Below, piece by piece: positions 8,454-15,845 of a stretch of DNA of 64,000 nucleotides. The stretch lies in the NCBI RefSeq assembly GCF_001488575.1, contig NZ_LN831302.1, positions 558,001 to 622,000 on the forward strand, in the 5' to 3' direction. The position numbers and the translations under genes were made by a program. The stretch is from Halobacterium hubeiense. GTDB taxonomy: Archaea > Halobacteriota > Halobacteria > Halobacteriales > Halobacteriaceae. The notes under the pieces are model-generated. The model was not told the origin of the DNA. It ran no database searches and saw only the letters and a list, made by a program, of their open reading frames with translations. Position 1 is the stretch's first letter; the number at the start of each line of letters is the position of its first letter.

Positions 8454-9193
8454 AGTTCGGAAGCAACCTCCTCGAATCGGTAAAAGTCCGCAGGCTGGTC
8501 GGCGAGCCACGCGGCGGTGTCGAGCGCGCCCGCCGCGAACACCGACCGGTCGCCCGCGCGGTGGGTCAACTCCAGCACTTCGCCGTTCCCGGCGAGCAGC
8601 GCCTCGTGCTCGCCGGTGACGTCGCCGGCGCGGCGCGCGTGCACGCCGATTTCGCCCTCTTCGCGGGGCTGGTCGCCCACGCGGCCGTGGACGCGCTCGG
8701 AGTCGTCTCGCTCGTCCTCAATCCGGTCCAGCAGCACGTTCGCCGTGCCGCTGGGGGCGTCGCGCTTCCCGTTGTGGTGGGTCTCGGTGACCTCGACATC
8801 GTACTCGGGGAGCGACCCGACTGCCTGCTCGACCACGTCCAAGAGGGCCTGGATGCCCCGTGAGAAGTTCGCGCCGAGCAGGACGGGCGCGTCGCTGCCC
8901 GCGTCCCGGAGCGCGTCCAGTTGGTCGTCGTCGAAGCCCGTAGTGCCGACGACGATGGGGACGCCGGCGGCCGCGCAGGCGGTCACGTACTCCACGCTCG
9001 CCTCCGGCACGGTAAAGTCCACGACCGCGTCAGGATTCTCGGCCTCCACGAGCGACGCGAACTCGCCGGCGGGGTCGAGGTCGCTGCCGGGGTCGCGGGT
9101 CGTCGCGAACGCCACCTCGACGCCGCGCTCGGCGGCCTCCTCGCGGACCTCGCGCCCCATCCGCCCGGTCGCGCCGGTGACCCCGATTCTCAT
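8450..9193 (-). CDS. dapB: 4-hydroxy-tetrahydrodipicolinate reductase
   Basis: NAD(P)H-dependent second step of the diaminopimelate pathway. 247 residues. Rossmann GVTGATGRMGREV at the N-terminus; the catalytic TETHHNGKRDAPSGTA motif (His/Lys) is in the middle of the chain. ATGA overlaps at both ends, with dapA upstream and dapD downstream. Complete and of normal size. Confidence 0.95.
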   Translation of the reverse strand: MRIGVTGATGRMGREVREEAAERGVEVAFATTRDPGSDLDPAGEFASLVEAENPDAVVDFTVPEASVEYVTACAAAGVPIVVGTTGFDDDQLDALRDAGSDAPVLLGANFSRGIQALLDVVEQAVGSLPEYDVEVTETHHNGKRDAPSGTANVLLDRIEDERDDSERVHGRVGDQPREEGEIGVHARRAGDVTGEHEALLAGNGEVLELTHRAGDRSVFAAGALDTAAWLADQPADFYRFEEVASEL

Positions 9194-10095
9194 GCGGACA
9201 CCTCCTGTTCGTCGAGGGCGTCCAGCGCCTCACGGAGCCGCTCGCGCGTCTCCTCGGTGGCGTCGGTCAGCGGCGAGCGGTAGTTCGCGGGACCGTGGCC
9301 CAGAATCTCCTGAGCGGCCTTCACGGGAATCGGGTTCGTCTCCGCGAACAGCGCGCGGTTCAGCGGCTCCAGCTCCTGGTGGCGCCGGCGCGCGGTCTCG
9401 TAGTCGCCGTCGCGGGCCGACCAGACGAGGTCGCTGACGCGCTCGGGCTCGACGTTCGCGGTGACGCTGATGGTCCCGGTGCCGCCCACGGAGAGCACGG
9501 GCAGCGTCAGGCCGTCGTCGCCGGAGAGCACGCCGAAGTCCTCCTCGCGGGTGCGCTCGACGACCTCGCTGACCCGCGAGAGGTCGCCGCTGGCGGCCTT
9601 GTAGCCGACGATATTCTCGTGGCTCGCGAGCGCCTCGGCGGTCTCCACGGCGATGTTGCGGCCGGTGCGCGAGGGCACGTTGTAGATGATTTGGGGCGCG
9701 TCCACGCGGTCCGCTATCTCCCGGTAGTGGGCTTCCATGCCCTCGGGCTCGGGCTTGTTGTAGTACGGTGAAATCAACAGGAGAGCGTCGGCGCCCGCGT
9801 CCACGGAGCGCTGGGAGAGCCCCAGCGCCTCGTGCGTAGAGTTCGAGCCCGCGCCCGCGATAATCGGCACCTCGTCGCCGGCCTCGGCGACGACTGCCTC
9901 CACGACCTTGACGTGCTCGTCGTGGGTGAGCGTCGCGCTCTCGCCGGTCGAACCAACGGGCACGAGGCCGTCGACGCCGCGGTCGACGAGGCGTCGCGCG
10001 TGTGCTCGGAGTCGGTCGAAGTCGATGCTGCCGTCGGCCGTGAACGGCGTCGTCATCGCCGGGAAGACGCCGTTCACGAATGTTGTGTGGTCCAT
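9190..10095 (-). CDS. dapA: 4-hydroxy-tetrahydrodipicolinate synthase
   Basis: Condenses pyruvate and aspartate semialdehyde, the first committed lysine step. 301 residues, TIM barrel. The Schiff-base lysine is in IVGYKAASGDLSR, the catalytic tyrosine in IIYNVPSRTGRN, and the substrate loop is VPVGSTGESATLTHDEH. First gene of a coupled run dapA-dapB-dapD-lysA-dapF-dapE, so transcription should start in the 280-bp region upstream. lysC, asd and the aminotransferase are not in the window. Confidence 0.95.
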   Translation of the reverse strand: MDHTTFVNGVFPAMTTPFTADGSIDFDRLRAHARRLVDRGVDGLVPVGSTGESATLTHDEHVKVVEAVVAEAGDEVPIIAGAGSNSTHEALGLSQRSVDAGADALLLISPYYNKPEPEGMEAHYREIADRVDAPQIIYNVPSRTGRNIAVETAEALASHENIVGYKAASGDLSRVSEVVERTREEDFGVLSGDDGLTLPVLSVGGTGTISVTANVEPERVSDLVWSARDGDYETARRRHQELEPLNRALFAETNPIPVKAAQEILGHGPANYRSPLTDATEETRERLREALDALDEQEVSA

Positions 10096-10124
10096 CTGGG
10101 TCTGGGTGTCGCGTCGTCGGTGTG

Positions 10125-10156
10125 CGGGCCGTGCGTCCGTCGGCGGCCCGGCACGG
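10125..10156 (-). promoter_or_regulatory. GC hairpin(s) in the presumed dapA leader
   Basis: CGGGCC (10125-10130) can pair with GGCCCG (10145-10150), and CCGTGC (10129-10134) with GCACGG (10151-10156); the two stems exclude each other. They sit 30-60 bases upstream of the dapA start in a leader that lacks a close TATA element. A switch between the two stems would be a simple attenuator, but this is inference. Confidence 0.3.
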
Positions 10157-10267
10157 GAGTGCTACGCCCGCAGCGAGCCGTGCGTGTCGGCTGTGCTGCG
10201 TTTGCGTTTACCCGAGAAGGAGCCGGCACTCTCGTCGGCGTCGAACCGCGTCCCGAGAGCGCCACTC

Positions 10268-10287
10268 ATACGCACAAGTGTGGGTAT
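10268..10287. promoter_or_regulatory. 20-bp dyad, candidate operator upstream of the lysine operon
   Basis: ATACGCACAAGTGTGGGTAT has the symmetric form ATAC-n-CACA-nn-TGTG-n-GTAT, 16 of 20 positions matching. It lies 172 bases upstream of dapA and 88 bases upstream of the divergent phosphoesterase gene, in a region otherwise empty of genes. The size and symmetry suit a dimeric helix-turn-helix repressor such as an Lrp/AsnC-type protein; the identity is not known. Confidence 0.45.
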
Positions 10288-10340
10288 CGGGGAACAAAGA
10301 GTTGTCGCCGCACGCAAGGACTGCCGAGCGACGCATCGAG

Positions 10341-10350
10341 AGCTTTTTGC
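10341..10350 (+). promoter_or_regulatory. TATA-like element of the metallophosphoesterase gene
   Basis: AGCTTTTTGC lies 26-35 bases before the ATG at 10376, the usual leaderless spacing. Confidence 0.45.
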
Positions 10351-10375
10351 CGCGTCTGACCGCAGGTCCGTGTAG

Positions 10376-11017
10376 ATGCTAGTCCTCGGGGACGCACACG
10401 CGAGCACGCCCGACCGGCGGCAGTCGCTGTTCGCCGCGTACCGCGCGGCTGACGCCGACGTCGCGCTCCAGGCCGGGGACATCATGTACTACGACCTCCC
10501 GATTCCCACCTACTTCATCGGCGGCAACAACGAGGACTTCGACGTCGTCGAGGCGCTGCGTCACGGCCGCATCGAGAGCGACGACGTCTCGAACGCCTAC
10601 CTCCTCCACAGCACCGCCGAGACCGTCGCCGGCCTGCGCGTCGCCGGCCTCTCCGGGAACTACGCGCCCACGCAGTTCGAGAAGTCCCGCGAGCAGCTCT
10701 ACGACGACCGCCGCCGCCACTTCGTCCGCGAGGACGTCGAACGGGCCAAGCGGCTCGACGACGTGGACGTCTTCCTCGCCCACGAAGCCCCCCACGGCCT
10801 CCCGGTCACCGAGGACTACGAGGTCGGCTGCGAGCACATCGACGATATCCTCGACGCGCTCGAACCGGAGCTCTGTCTGGTCGGCCACCACCACGAGCAC
10901 GCCGAGAGCGAGTTCGGTCCGACGCGCGTGGTCTCGCTCGCCCCCGCGTGGGAGTCGTACTACGAACTGGACCCCGACTCGCTGTCGCTGACGCGCCACG
11001 AGACGCCGCCCGCCTGA
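10376..11017 (+). CDS. Calcineurin-like metallophosphoesterase
   Basis: 213 residues with the metal-site motifs of the family in order: GDAHASTPDRR (GD-H variant), LQAGDIMYYD, GGNNEDFD (GNHD variant), LAHEAPHG, and LVGHHHEHAE near the end. Short archaeal members of this type are uncharacterised; the substrate cannot be read from sequence. It is divergent from the lysine operon across a 280-bp spacer and is followed 47 bases later by the NYN gene on the same strand. Confidence 0.8.
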   Translation: MLVLGDAHASTPDRRQSLFAAYRAADADVALQAGDIMYYDLPIPTYFIGGNNEDFDVVEALRHGRIESDDVSNAYLLHSTAETVAGLRVAGLSGNYAPTQFEKSREQLYDDRRRHFVREDVERAKRLDDVDVFLAHEAPHGLPVTEDYEVGCEHIDDILDALEPELCLVGHHHEHAESEFGPTRVVSLAPAWESYYELDPDSLSLTRHETPPA

Positions 11018-11064
11018 CCGGCCGGTCGCGTACCTTCTTTACGGCGGCGGCGCGTACGGCGCGT

Positions 11065-11562
11065 ATGGCTCCAATCCAACCGGGGCAGCGGGTCGCCGTG
11101 CTGGCCGACTCGCAGAACCTCTATCACTCCGCGCAGAGCGTCTACTCTCGGAACATCGACTACTCCTCGCTGCTCGAGAAGGCCGTGCAGGGACGGGAAC
11201 TCACGCGCGCCATCGCGTACGTCATCCGCGCGCAGGCTGAAGACGAGGACAGCTTCTTCGACGCGCTCCGGGACATCGGCTTCGAGACGAAGATCAAGGA
11301 CATCAAGACGTTCGGCGACGGCTCCAAGAAGGCCGACTGGGACGTCGGCATGAGCCTCGACGCGGTGACGCTCGCCGACCACGTCGACACCGTCGTGCTC
11401 TGCACGGGCGACGGCGACTTCTCGCGGCTCTGCAACCACCTCCGCCACGAGGGCGTGCGCGTGGAAGTGATGGCCTTCGGGGAGTCTACGGCCGAGGAAC
11501 TCATCGAGGTCGCGGACGCGTTCGTCGACCTCAGCGAGCGAGAAGAGACGTTCCTGCTCTAG
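11065..11562 (+). CDS. NYN (LabA/DUF88-type) domain protein, predicted RNase
   Basis: 165 residues, one NYN/PIN-like domain. Acidic positions typical of the metal site are visible: VAVLADSQNLYHS (D and N), KKADWDVGMSLDAVTLADHV, and VVLCTGDGDFSRLCNHLRHE. NYN domains are PIN-related and usually cut RNA; this protein's target is unknown. The start MAPIQPGQRV (11065) has CTTCTTTACG about 25-33 bases upstream. The stop shares CTAG (11559-11562) with the convergent small membrane gene. Confidence 0.8.
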   Translation: MAPIQPGQRVAVLADSQNLYHSAQSVYSRNIDYSSLLEKAVQGRELTRAIAYVIRAQAEDEDSFFDALRDIGFETKIKDIKTFGDGSKKADWDVGMSLDAVTLADHVDTVVLCTGDGDFSRLCNHLRHEGVRVEVMAFGESTAEELIEVADAFVDLSEREETFLL

Positions 11563-11747
11563 ACCATCCGGCCGTCGGTGCCGGTCGAACCCATCAGCAG
11601 CGACCCGGCCGCCAGCAGCGTCGTCGCGACGCCCGCCACGGCGAGCAGCGTCGTCGTCCCCGACGGGTCGAGGCTCGCCCACACCAACATCGCGGTACCG
11701 ACAGCGAGCAGCACCGCCGCAATCCCGATTTTCGCGGTCGTGTTCAT
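11559..11747 (-). CDS. Small two-helix membrane protein
   Basis: 62 residues from MNTTAKIGIAAVLL. Two hydrophobic helices (about residues 5-22 and 28-46) separated by a short WASLDPSGTT turn; the polar tail ends TGTDGRMV. No family recognised. CACATAAACGC at 11770-11780 on the opposite strand reads as GCGTTTATGTG, about -23 to -33 from 11747, which supports this start over the ATG at 11786. Confidence 0.6.
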   Translation of the reverse strand: MNTTAKIGIAAVLLAVGTAMLVWASLDPSGTTTLLAVAGVATTLLAAGSLLMGSTGTDGRMV

Positions 11748-11768
11748 GGCTCCGGGTTGCGTCCCACA

Positions 11769-11815
11769 CCACATAAACGCATCCACTTCGCGGACGCGAA
11801 CGAAGTGGCTTTACG
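11769..11815. promoter_or_regulatory. Divergent TATA elements (small membrane gene / PUA gene)
   Basis: Minus strand: GCGTTTATGTGG (11769-11780), 22-33 bases before 11747. Plus strand: GGCTTTACG (11807-11815), 23-31 bases before 11838. Both fit leaderless starts. Confidence 0.45.
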
Positions 11816-11837
11816 CCCGCCAGCCGACCGTCGAGGT

Positions 11838-12308
11838 ATGCAGGACGCGGACGTGCACTCGCTGCGGACCGTCGCCGACTACCAGTTCGGAGCCGGCGCG
11901 GGCGCGGCGCTGTTCCCGCCGGAGGAACGCTTCGAGGTGCAGCGCTCGACCACCGGCCGCCCCCAGCAGGTCGCCCGCGACGACGGCGCCCGGCTCGTCT
12001 CCGTCGGGATGGACGGCCGCTTCACGCTCGGCGCAGCCGGCGGCCGCCGGCTCGTCGACAACCTCGCACATCCCGCGGCCCGAGTGGTCGTCGGCGACGA
12101 CAGCGAGCCGTTCGTCCGCGACGGGAAGAACGTCTTCGCGAAGTTCGTCCAGACCGTCGACCCGGACGTCCGCGCCGACGACGAAGTCGCGGTCGTCCAC
12201 GAGCGCGGCGACCTGCTGGCGGTCGGCCGCGCGGAACTGGACGCCGGCTCGATGCTCGACTTCGACACCGGGATGGCAGTGATGGTGCGGGATAGCGTCC
12301 AGAAGTAG
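11838..12308 (+). CDS. PUA domain protein, RNA-binding type
   Basis: 156 residues. The C-terminal half (FAKFVQTVDPDVRADDEVAV through AVGRAELDAGSMLDF) has the PUA fold pattern, with GKNVFAKFV at its start as in archaeal stand-alone PUA proteins related to the archaeosine transglycosylase C-terminus. The N-terminal half (LRTVADYQFGAGAGAALFP) is the pre-PUA region commonly seen with it. The likely role is binding of a structured RNA; the partner is not known. It lies upstream of nac-trmI on the same strand, a translation-related run. Confidence 0.75.
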   Translation: MQDADVHSLRTVADYQFGAGAGAALFPPEERFEVQRSTTGRPQQVARDDGARLVSVGMDGRFTLGAAGGRRLVDNLAHPAARVVVGDDSEPFVRDGKNVFAKFVQTVDPDVRADDEVAVVHERGDLLAVGRAELDAGSMLDFDTGMAVMVRDSVQK

Positions 12309-12387
12309 TCCCCGGACGAGCGAAGCGACCGAGTGCCACAAGGGGTCGTTCGTCACCCTTTTCACGCCGCGACGCGACGCTCCGGGC

Positions 12388-12777
12388 ATGTTTGGCGGAG
12401 GCGGCATGAACCCCCAGAAGATGCAGCAGATGATGAAACAGATGGGCATCGACGTCGACGAGATCGATGCCACCGAGGTCGTCATCAAGCAGGCCGACGG
12501 CGACCAGCTCGTCTTCGACGATCCGGACGTCACGAAGATGGACGCCCGCGGCCAGGAGACCTACCAGATTATCGGCGAGCCCGAGACCGTCGAGAGCGCC
12601 GGCGAAATCGAGGCCGAGGCGGAGTCCGCGGAGTCCACGGAGTCCGACGAGGCGGGCATCCCGCAGGACGACGTCGAGCTGGTCGTCCAGCGCACCGGCG
12701 CCACCGAGGCCGACGCGCGAGCGGCGCTGGAGGCGACCGACGGCGACCTCGCCGCGGCCATCTCCCGGCTGGAGTGA
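12388..12777 (+). CDS. nac: Nascent polypeptide-associated complex protein (archaeal NAC)
   Basis: 129 residues. The N-terminal MFGGGGMNPQKMQQMMKQMG is the archaeal NAC signature, followed by the NAC beta-barrel strand region (IDATEVVIKQADGDQLVFDD). An acidic linker (about 73-88) leads to a C-terminal UBA domain (QDDVELVVQRTGATEADARA). It binds nascent chains at the ribosome exit. CCCTTTTCACG lies about 25-34 bases before the ATG. Its TGA overlaps the GTG of trmI, so the two are translationally coupled. Confidence 0.95.
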   Translation: MFGGGGMNPQKMQQMMKQMGIDVDEIDATEVVIKQADGDQLVFDDPDVTKMDARGQETYQIIGEPETVESAGEIEAEAESAESTESDEAGIPQDDVELVVQRTGATEADARAALEATDGDLAAAISRLE

Positions 12778-13493
12778 TTCTGCTCGTTCGGGAGGACCGG
12801 GAGTTCCTCGCTGCGCCGGGCGACGAAGTCCACACCGACCTCGGCGTCATCGACGTCCCGGAGAGCGTCGAAGCCGGCGACACGGTAGAGACGCACCTCG
12901 GCGAGCCGTTCACGGTCCGGGAGCTGCGCGGTCCGGACCTGTTCAACCACCTCGACCGGACGGGCGCGCCGATGATGCCCAAGGACATCGGGCTGGTCGT
13001 CGGCCACACGGGGGCGTCGCGGGGCGACCGCGTGCTCGACGCCGGCACCGGGACCGGCGTGCTCGCCGCCTACCTCGGCCGACTGGGCGCGGACGTCGTG
13101 ACCTACGAGCGCGACTCCGAGTTCGCCGAGGTCGCGCGGGGGAATATGGAACTCGCCGAAGTCGCGGACGCGGTGGACGTCCGCACGGGCGACGTGACCG
13201 ACCACCTCGACGACCTCGCGGAGTTCGACCTGCTGACGCTGGACACGGAGAACGCGCCGACGGTCGTCGAGCGCGCGGCCGACCTGCTGGTCTCGGGCGG
13301 CTACGCCGCCGTCTACTCGCCGTTCGTGGAGGACGCCCGCGAGGTCAACCTCGCCGCCGAGGACGCGGGCCTGGCGAACGTGGAGACTGTCGAGACGATT
13401 CAGCGGGAGATGGACCTCGACGAGCGTGGCTCGCGGCCGTCGACGGCGGGCGTCGGCCACACCGGCTACCTGACGTTCGCGCGGAACCCGTAG
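12774..13493 (+). CDS. trmI: tRNA (adenine-N1)-methyltransferase, TrmI family
   Basis: 239 residues. An N-terminal beta-barrel-like region (LLVREDREFLAAPGDEVHTD) precedes an SAM-binding Rossmann domain: motif I VLDAGTGTGVLAAYLG, motif II VVTYERDSEF, and FDLLTLDTENAP where other members have an LD-P type motif. MMPKDIGLVVGHTG before motif I is typical of TrmI/Trm61 (m1A57/58 of tRNA). The start is GTG 12774 inside the nac stop (GTGA). The segment after the end of nac is open in a longer frame, but only this start gives the family N-terminus. Confidence 0.9.
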   Translation: MILLVREDREFLAAPGDEVHTDLGVIDVPESVEAGDTVETHLGEPFTVRELRGPDLFNHLDRTGAPMMPKDIGLVVGHTGASRGDRVLDAGTGTGVLAAYLGRLGADVVTYERDSEFAEVARGNMELAEVADAVDVRTGDVTDHLDDLAEFDLLTLDTENAPTVVERAADLLVSGGYAAVYSPFVEDAREVNLAAEDAGLANVETVETIQREMDLDERGSRPSTAGVGHTGYLTFARNP

Positions 13494-13638
13494 CTGTCCG
13501 GCGGCTCGGTTTCGGGGACGGCTCGCCGCCTCGCCGCATCCACCGTCCCGTACTCGATTACTGCATAGCCGGGGCTGGTCGCGTTCTCGTATTTGAATGT
13601 CCGCCCGCGTAGCGGCCGGTCAGGTGATGGCGTCCCCA

Positions 13639-13813
13639 AGCATCCGCGAGCGAAGCGAGCGGTTCACTGCGCGAACGAGCGTCGCAAGTGAGCGCAGGGA
13701 GTTTTTAGCGTAGCTTTTTGCGAGCCGAGCGGGACCGGAGGTCCCGCTGGCCGTGCGAACGGCGCAAAGCGCCGTGAGCAGACGGGGGTGCGCCTACGGC
13801 GCACCCCCCGCAG
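13639..13813 (+). repeat. Modular hairpin repeat, copy A
   Basis: Non-coding element between the converging trmI and TFS genes. Parts in order: AGCAT; a GC hairpin (13644-13662); GGTTCAC; a T-rich block at 13702-13722 that contains TTTTTAGCGTAGCTTTTT; a 9-bp stem AGCGGGACC/GGTCCCGCT (13728-13748); a 7-bp stem ACGGCGC/GCGCCGT (13759-13775); an 11-bp stem GGGGGTGCGCC/GGCGCACCCCC (13784-13808); then GCAG. Copies B (27591-27802) and C (35101-35221, inverted) share the layout. Confidence 0.75.
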
Positions 13814-13826
13814 TAAAAAGGTCCTC

Positions 13827-14141
13827 TTAGTTGTCGTCTTCGCGCCAGCGGTGTTCGCACTCCGTGCAGATGAAAAAGCGCGTCTCGGATTCGTCGGCGG
13901 ACCGAATCTGTTGCATGTACCAGTGGGCTCGGTCGTTCTCGCAGTTCGGGCAGACCACTTCCGTCGTCGGTAGCCCGCGGTCTTGGGCGTCGCTGACGTC
14001 GACGATTTCGGTCTCCTCCTGCCCTTCGGTGACGACGAACGAGGCGTCGGGGTCTTTCGGCTGTTTGTTCCCGCAGCTACCGCAGACCCAGAGGTCGTCC
14101 TCCGCTTTCATCATCGAGCCGCACTCGTCGCAGAACTCCAT
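13827..14141 (-). CDS. tfs: Transcription factor S (TFIIS-like RNA cleavage factor)
   Basis: 104 residues, full-length archaeal TFS. The N-terminal RPB9-like zinc ribbon has CDECG and CGSCG pairs. The C-terminal TFIIS-like ribbon has CPNC and CTEC and the acidic tip SADESETRFF, whose Asp-Glu pair enters the RNA polymerase active site to stimulate cleavage of backtracked RNA. Minus-strand GCTTAACTTAC lies about 22-32 bases before the start. No stop-proximal signal is clear; the hairpin repeat begins immediately downstream. Confidence 0.95.
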   Translation of the reverse strand: MEFCDECGSMMKAEDDLWVCGSCGNKQPKDPDASFVVTEGQEETEIVDVSDAQDRGLPTTEVVCPNCENDRAHWYMQQIRSADESETRFFICTECEHRWREDDN

Positions 14142-14179
14142 ACCACGTGAACGCCGTCCTGTAAGTTAAGCCCCCTGTT

Positions 14180-14437
14180 TCAGCCGTCGCCCTCCGACTG
14201 GCCGGGCTCGCCGACGGCCTCGGTGGGGAGGTTGTTGTAGATGGCCGCTTCGAGGTCGTCGGGGTCGACGAACACGTCCTCGGTGACGCGCCCGACGACG
14301 TCCCGCAGCGACTCCTCGCCGTCGGCGTACCGGAGGACGACCTCGTCGTACTCCGCGAGGACGTCCTCGCGGGTGGCGGGGTAGGTGAGCGAGTCGAGTT
14401 CCGCGTGGAGTTCGTTGAGTTTGACTTCTCGTCCCAT
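14180..14437 (-). CDS. DUF5789-type halophile protein
   Basis: 85 acidic residues. The pattern VKLNELHAELDSLTYPATRE, then LRYADGEESLRDVVGRV and a final AIYNNLPTEAVGEPGQSEG, matches the haloarchaeal DUF5789 family: two helical hairpins around a Y-P turn and a conserved ending. Function unknown. It is monocistronic or read with TFS downstream, 38 bases away. Confidence 0.65.
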   Translation of the reverse strand: MGREVKLNELHAELDSLTYPATREDVLAEYDEVVLRYADGEESLRDVVGRVTEDVFVDPDDLEAAIYNNLPTEAVGEPGQSEGDG

Positions 14438-14485
14438 GGTGTGTGCTACCAGACCTACGGTCCTAACTGTTGCCCTCGGAACGGC

Positions 14486-15256
14486 CTACTCGAAGTCGGG
14501 CTCGCGGTCTTCGAGGAACGCCTGCATCCCCTCGCGCTGGTCGTGGCTGCCGAACAGGCTCGCCCACGTCCGGCGCTCGTACTCCAGTCCGGCGTCGAGC
14601 GGCGTCTCGTGGCTCTGATTGATGGCGTCCTTGGCGGCGCCGAGCGCGGTCTGTGACTTGCTCGCGAGGTCGGCGGCGAGGTCGGCGACGTGGTCGTCGA
14701 GTTCGTCGTGCGCGACGACCTCGCCGACGAGGCCCTCCTCGTAGGCGTCGGTGGCGTCGAGGCGGTCGCCGAAGTAAATCAGGCGGCGCGCGGTCTCGTC
14801 GCCCACCAGTTGGGGGAGCCGCTGGGTCGCTCCCCACCCCGGGACGATGCCGAGGTCGATTTCGGTCTGGCCCATGACGGCGGTCTCGCTGGCGACGCGG
14901 AGGTCGCAGGCCAGCGCCAGCTCCATCCCGCCGCCGAACGCGTAGCCGTTGATGGCCGCGATGACGGGCGCGGGGAACGACTCGATTGCGTCCGCGAGGT
15001 CGTGGCCGAGTTCGGCGTACTCGTGGGCCTCTTGGGTGTCCATCTCCGCCATGTGGGAGATGTCCGCGCCCGCGACGAACGCGTCGTCGCCGGCGCCCGT
15101 GAGCACGAGCACGCGGGTGCCCCGCCGTTCGGCCTCGTCGACGGCGTCGTGGAGCGCGTGCAGCGTCTCGACGTTGAGCGCGTTCAGGCTCTCGGGGCGG
15201 TCGATAGTGACGGTCGCGACGCCGTCGTCGAACTCGGAGCGGACTGTGTCTGCCAT
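14486..15256 (-). CDS. Enoyl-CoA hydratase/isomerase family protein
   Basis: 256 residues, crotonase fold. The oxyanion-hole segment AFVAGADISHMAEMD and the signature NGYAFGGGMELALACDLRVA are present; the catalytic Glu region reads MGQTEIDLGIVPGWGATQRL. It probably hydrates 2-enoyl-CoA in fatty-acid or amino-acid breakdown; the substrate is not decidable. The start MADTVRSEFDDGVATVTIDR has minus-strand GGCATTATTTGCG about 24-35 bases upstream, so the longer frame to 15427 is not used. Confidence 0.88.
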   Translation of the reverse strand: MADTVRSEFDDGVATVTIDRPESLNALNVETLHALHDAVDEAERRGTRVLVLTGAGDDAFVAGADISHMAEMDTQEAHEYAELGHDLADAIESFPAPVIAAINGYAFGGGMELALACDLRVASETAVMGQTEIDLGIVPGWGATQRLPQLVGDETARRLIYFGDRLDATDAYEEGLVGEVVAHDELDDHVADLAADLASKSQTALGAAKDAINQSHETPLDAGLEYERRTWASLFGSHDQREGMQAFLEDREPDFE

Positions 15257-15335
15257 GTGCGCGTGGACGTGGACGGCGCAAATAATGCCCGGGGTCTTCG
15301 CAAGCCCGAAATACCGGCGCTGAGTACCGACTGGC

Positions 15336-15845
15336 ATGACCCTCTCCGAGGAGGACCGCGAGCGGCTGGCGGACATCGTGGAACTCCAGCCGACGAAAAA
15401 CGGCGTGCTCCAGGACCGCTGGGACATGGAAAGCGGCAGCGACGTCCACCAGTACCTCGAGTCGGAGCTGCGGGACTACTACTACCGCGACGAGAACAGC
15501 CTGATTCGCGCCACCGCGGAGGCGGCCGAACTCGTCGGGGAGGCGCCCGAGAGCGGCGAGGCGCCCGCCGTCCACATGTCCGAGAACGAGCGCCGCGTGT
15601 TCGCGGTCATCGCCGGCCCGGACGAGCGCGCGGAGAGCGTCGTCTCGGTGCTGCACGCGGTCCGCGACGAGTTCGACGTCCCCGACCTCGAATCCGCGGA
15701 CGTCCGGCGCGCGCTCCAGACGCTCAAGCGCAAGGGCATCGTCACCGTCGAACACCGCACGGTCCCGACGTACAAGCTCGCGGTCGCACGCGAGGACGTG
15801 AACGTCGCGGAGCGCGACGGCGAGCAGTCCGCCTCGGAAGCGTAG
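15336..15845 (+). CDS. Haloarchaeal DUF5797-type protein, winged-helix-like
   Basis: 169 residues. The opening MTLSEEDRERLADIVELQPT and the following VHQYLESELRDYYYRDENS are the hallmark of a haloarchaeal family (DUF5797, by memory). The second half (ALQTLKRKGIVTVEHRTVPT) looks like the recognition helix and wing of a winged-helix domain, suggesting a DNA- or RNA-binding regulator. That role is inferred. It is convergent with the next gene; the stops abut (TAG|CTA). Confidence 0.6.
   Translation: MTLSEEDRERLADIVELQPTKNGVLQDRWDMESGSDVHQYLESELRDYYYRDENSLIRATAEAAELVGEAPESGEAPAVHMSENERRVFAVIAGPDERAESVVSVLHAVRDEFDVPDLESADVRRALQTLKRKGIVTVEHRTVPTYKLAVAREDVNVAERDGEQSASEA

Noticed and set aside
10096-10267. 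Lysine riboswitch in the dapA leader
   Set aside because: No five-helix lysine-sensor core can be recognised; only short GC stems are present.
13494-13638. C/D-box guide RNA (GTGATGG near 13624)
   Set aside because: Only a weak C-box-like match and no D box at the right distance.
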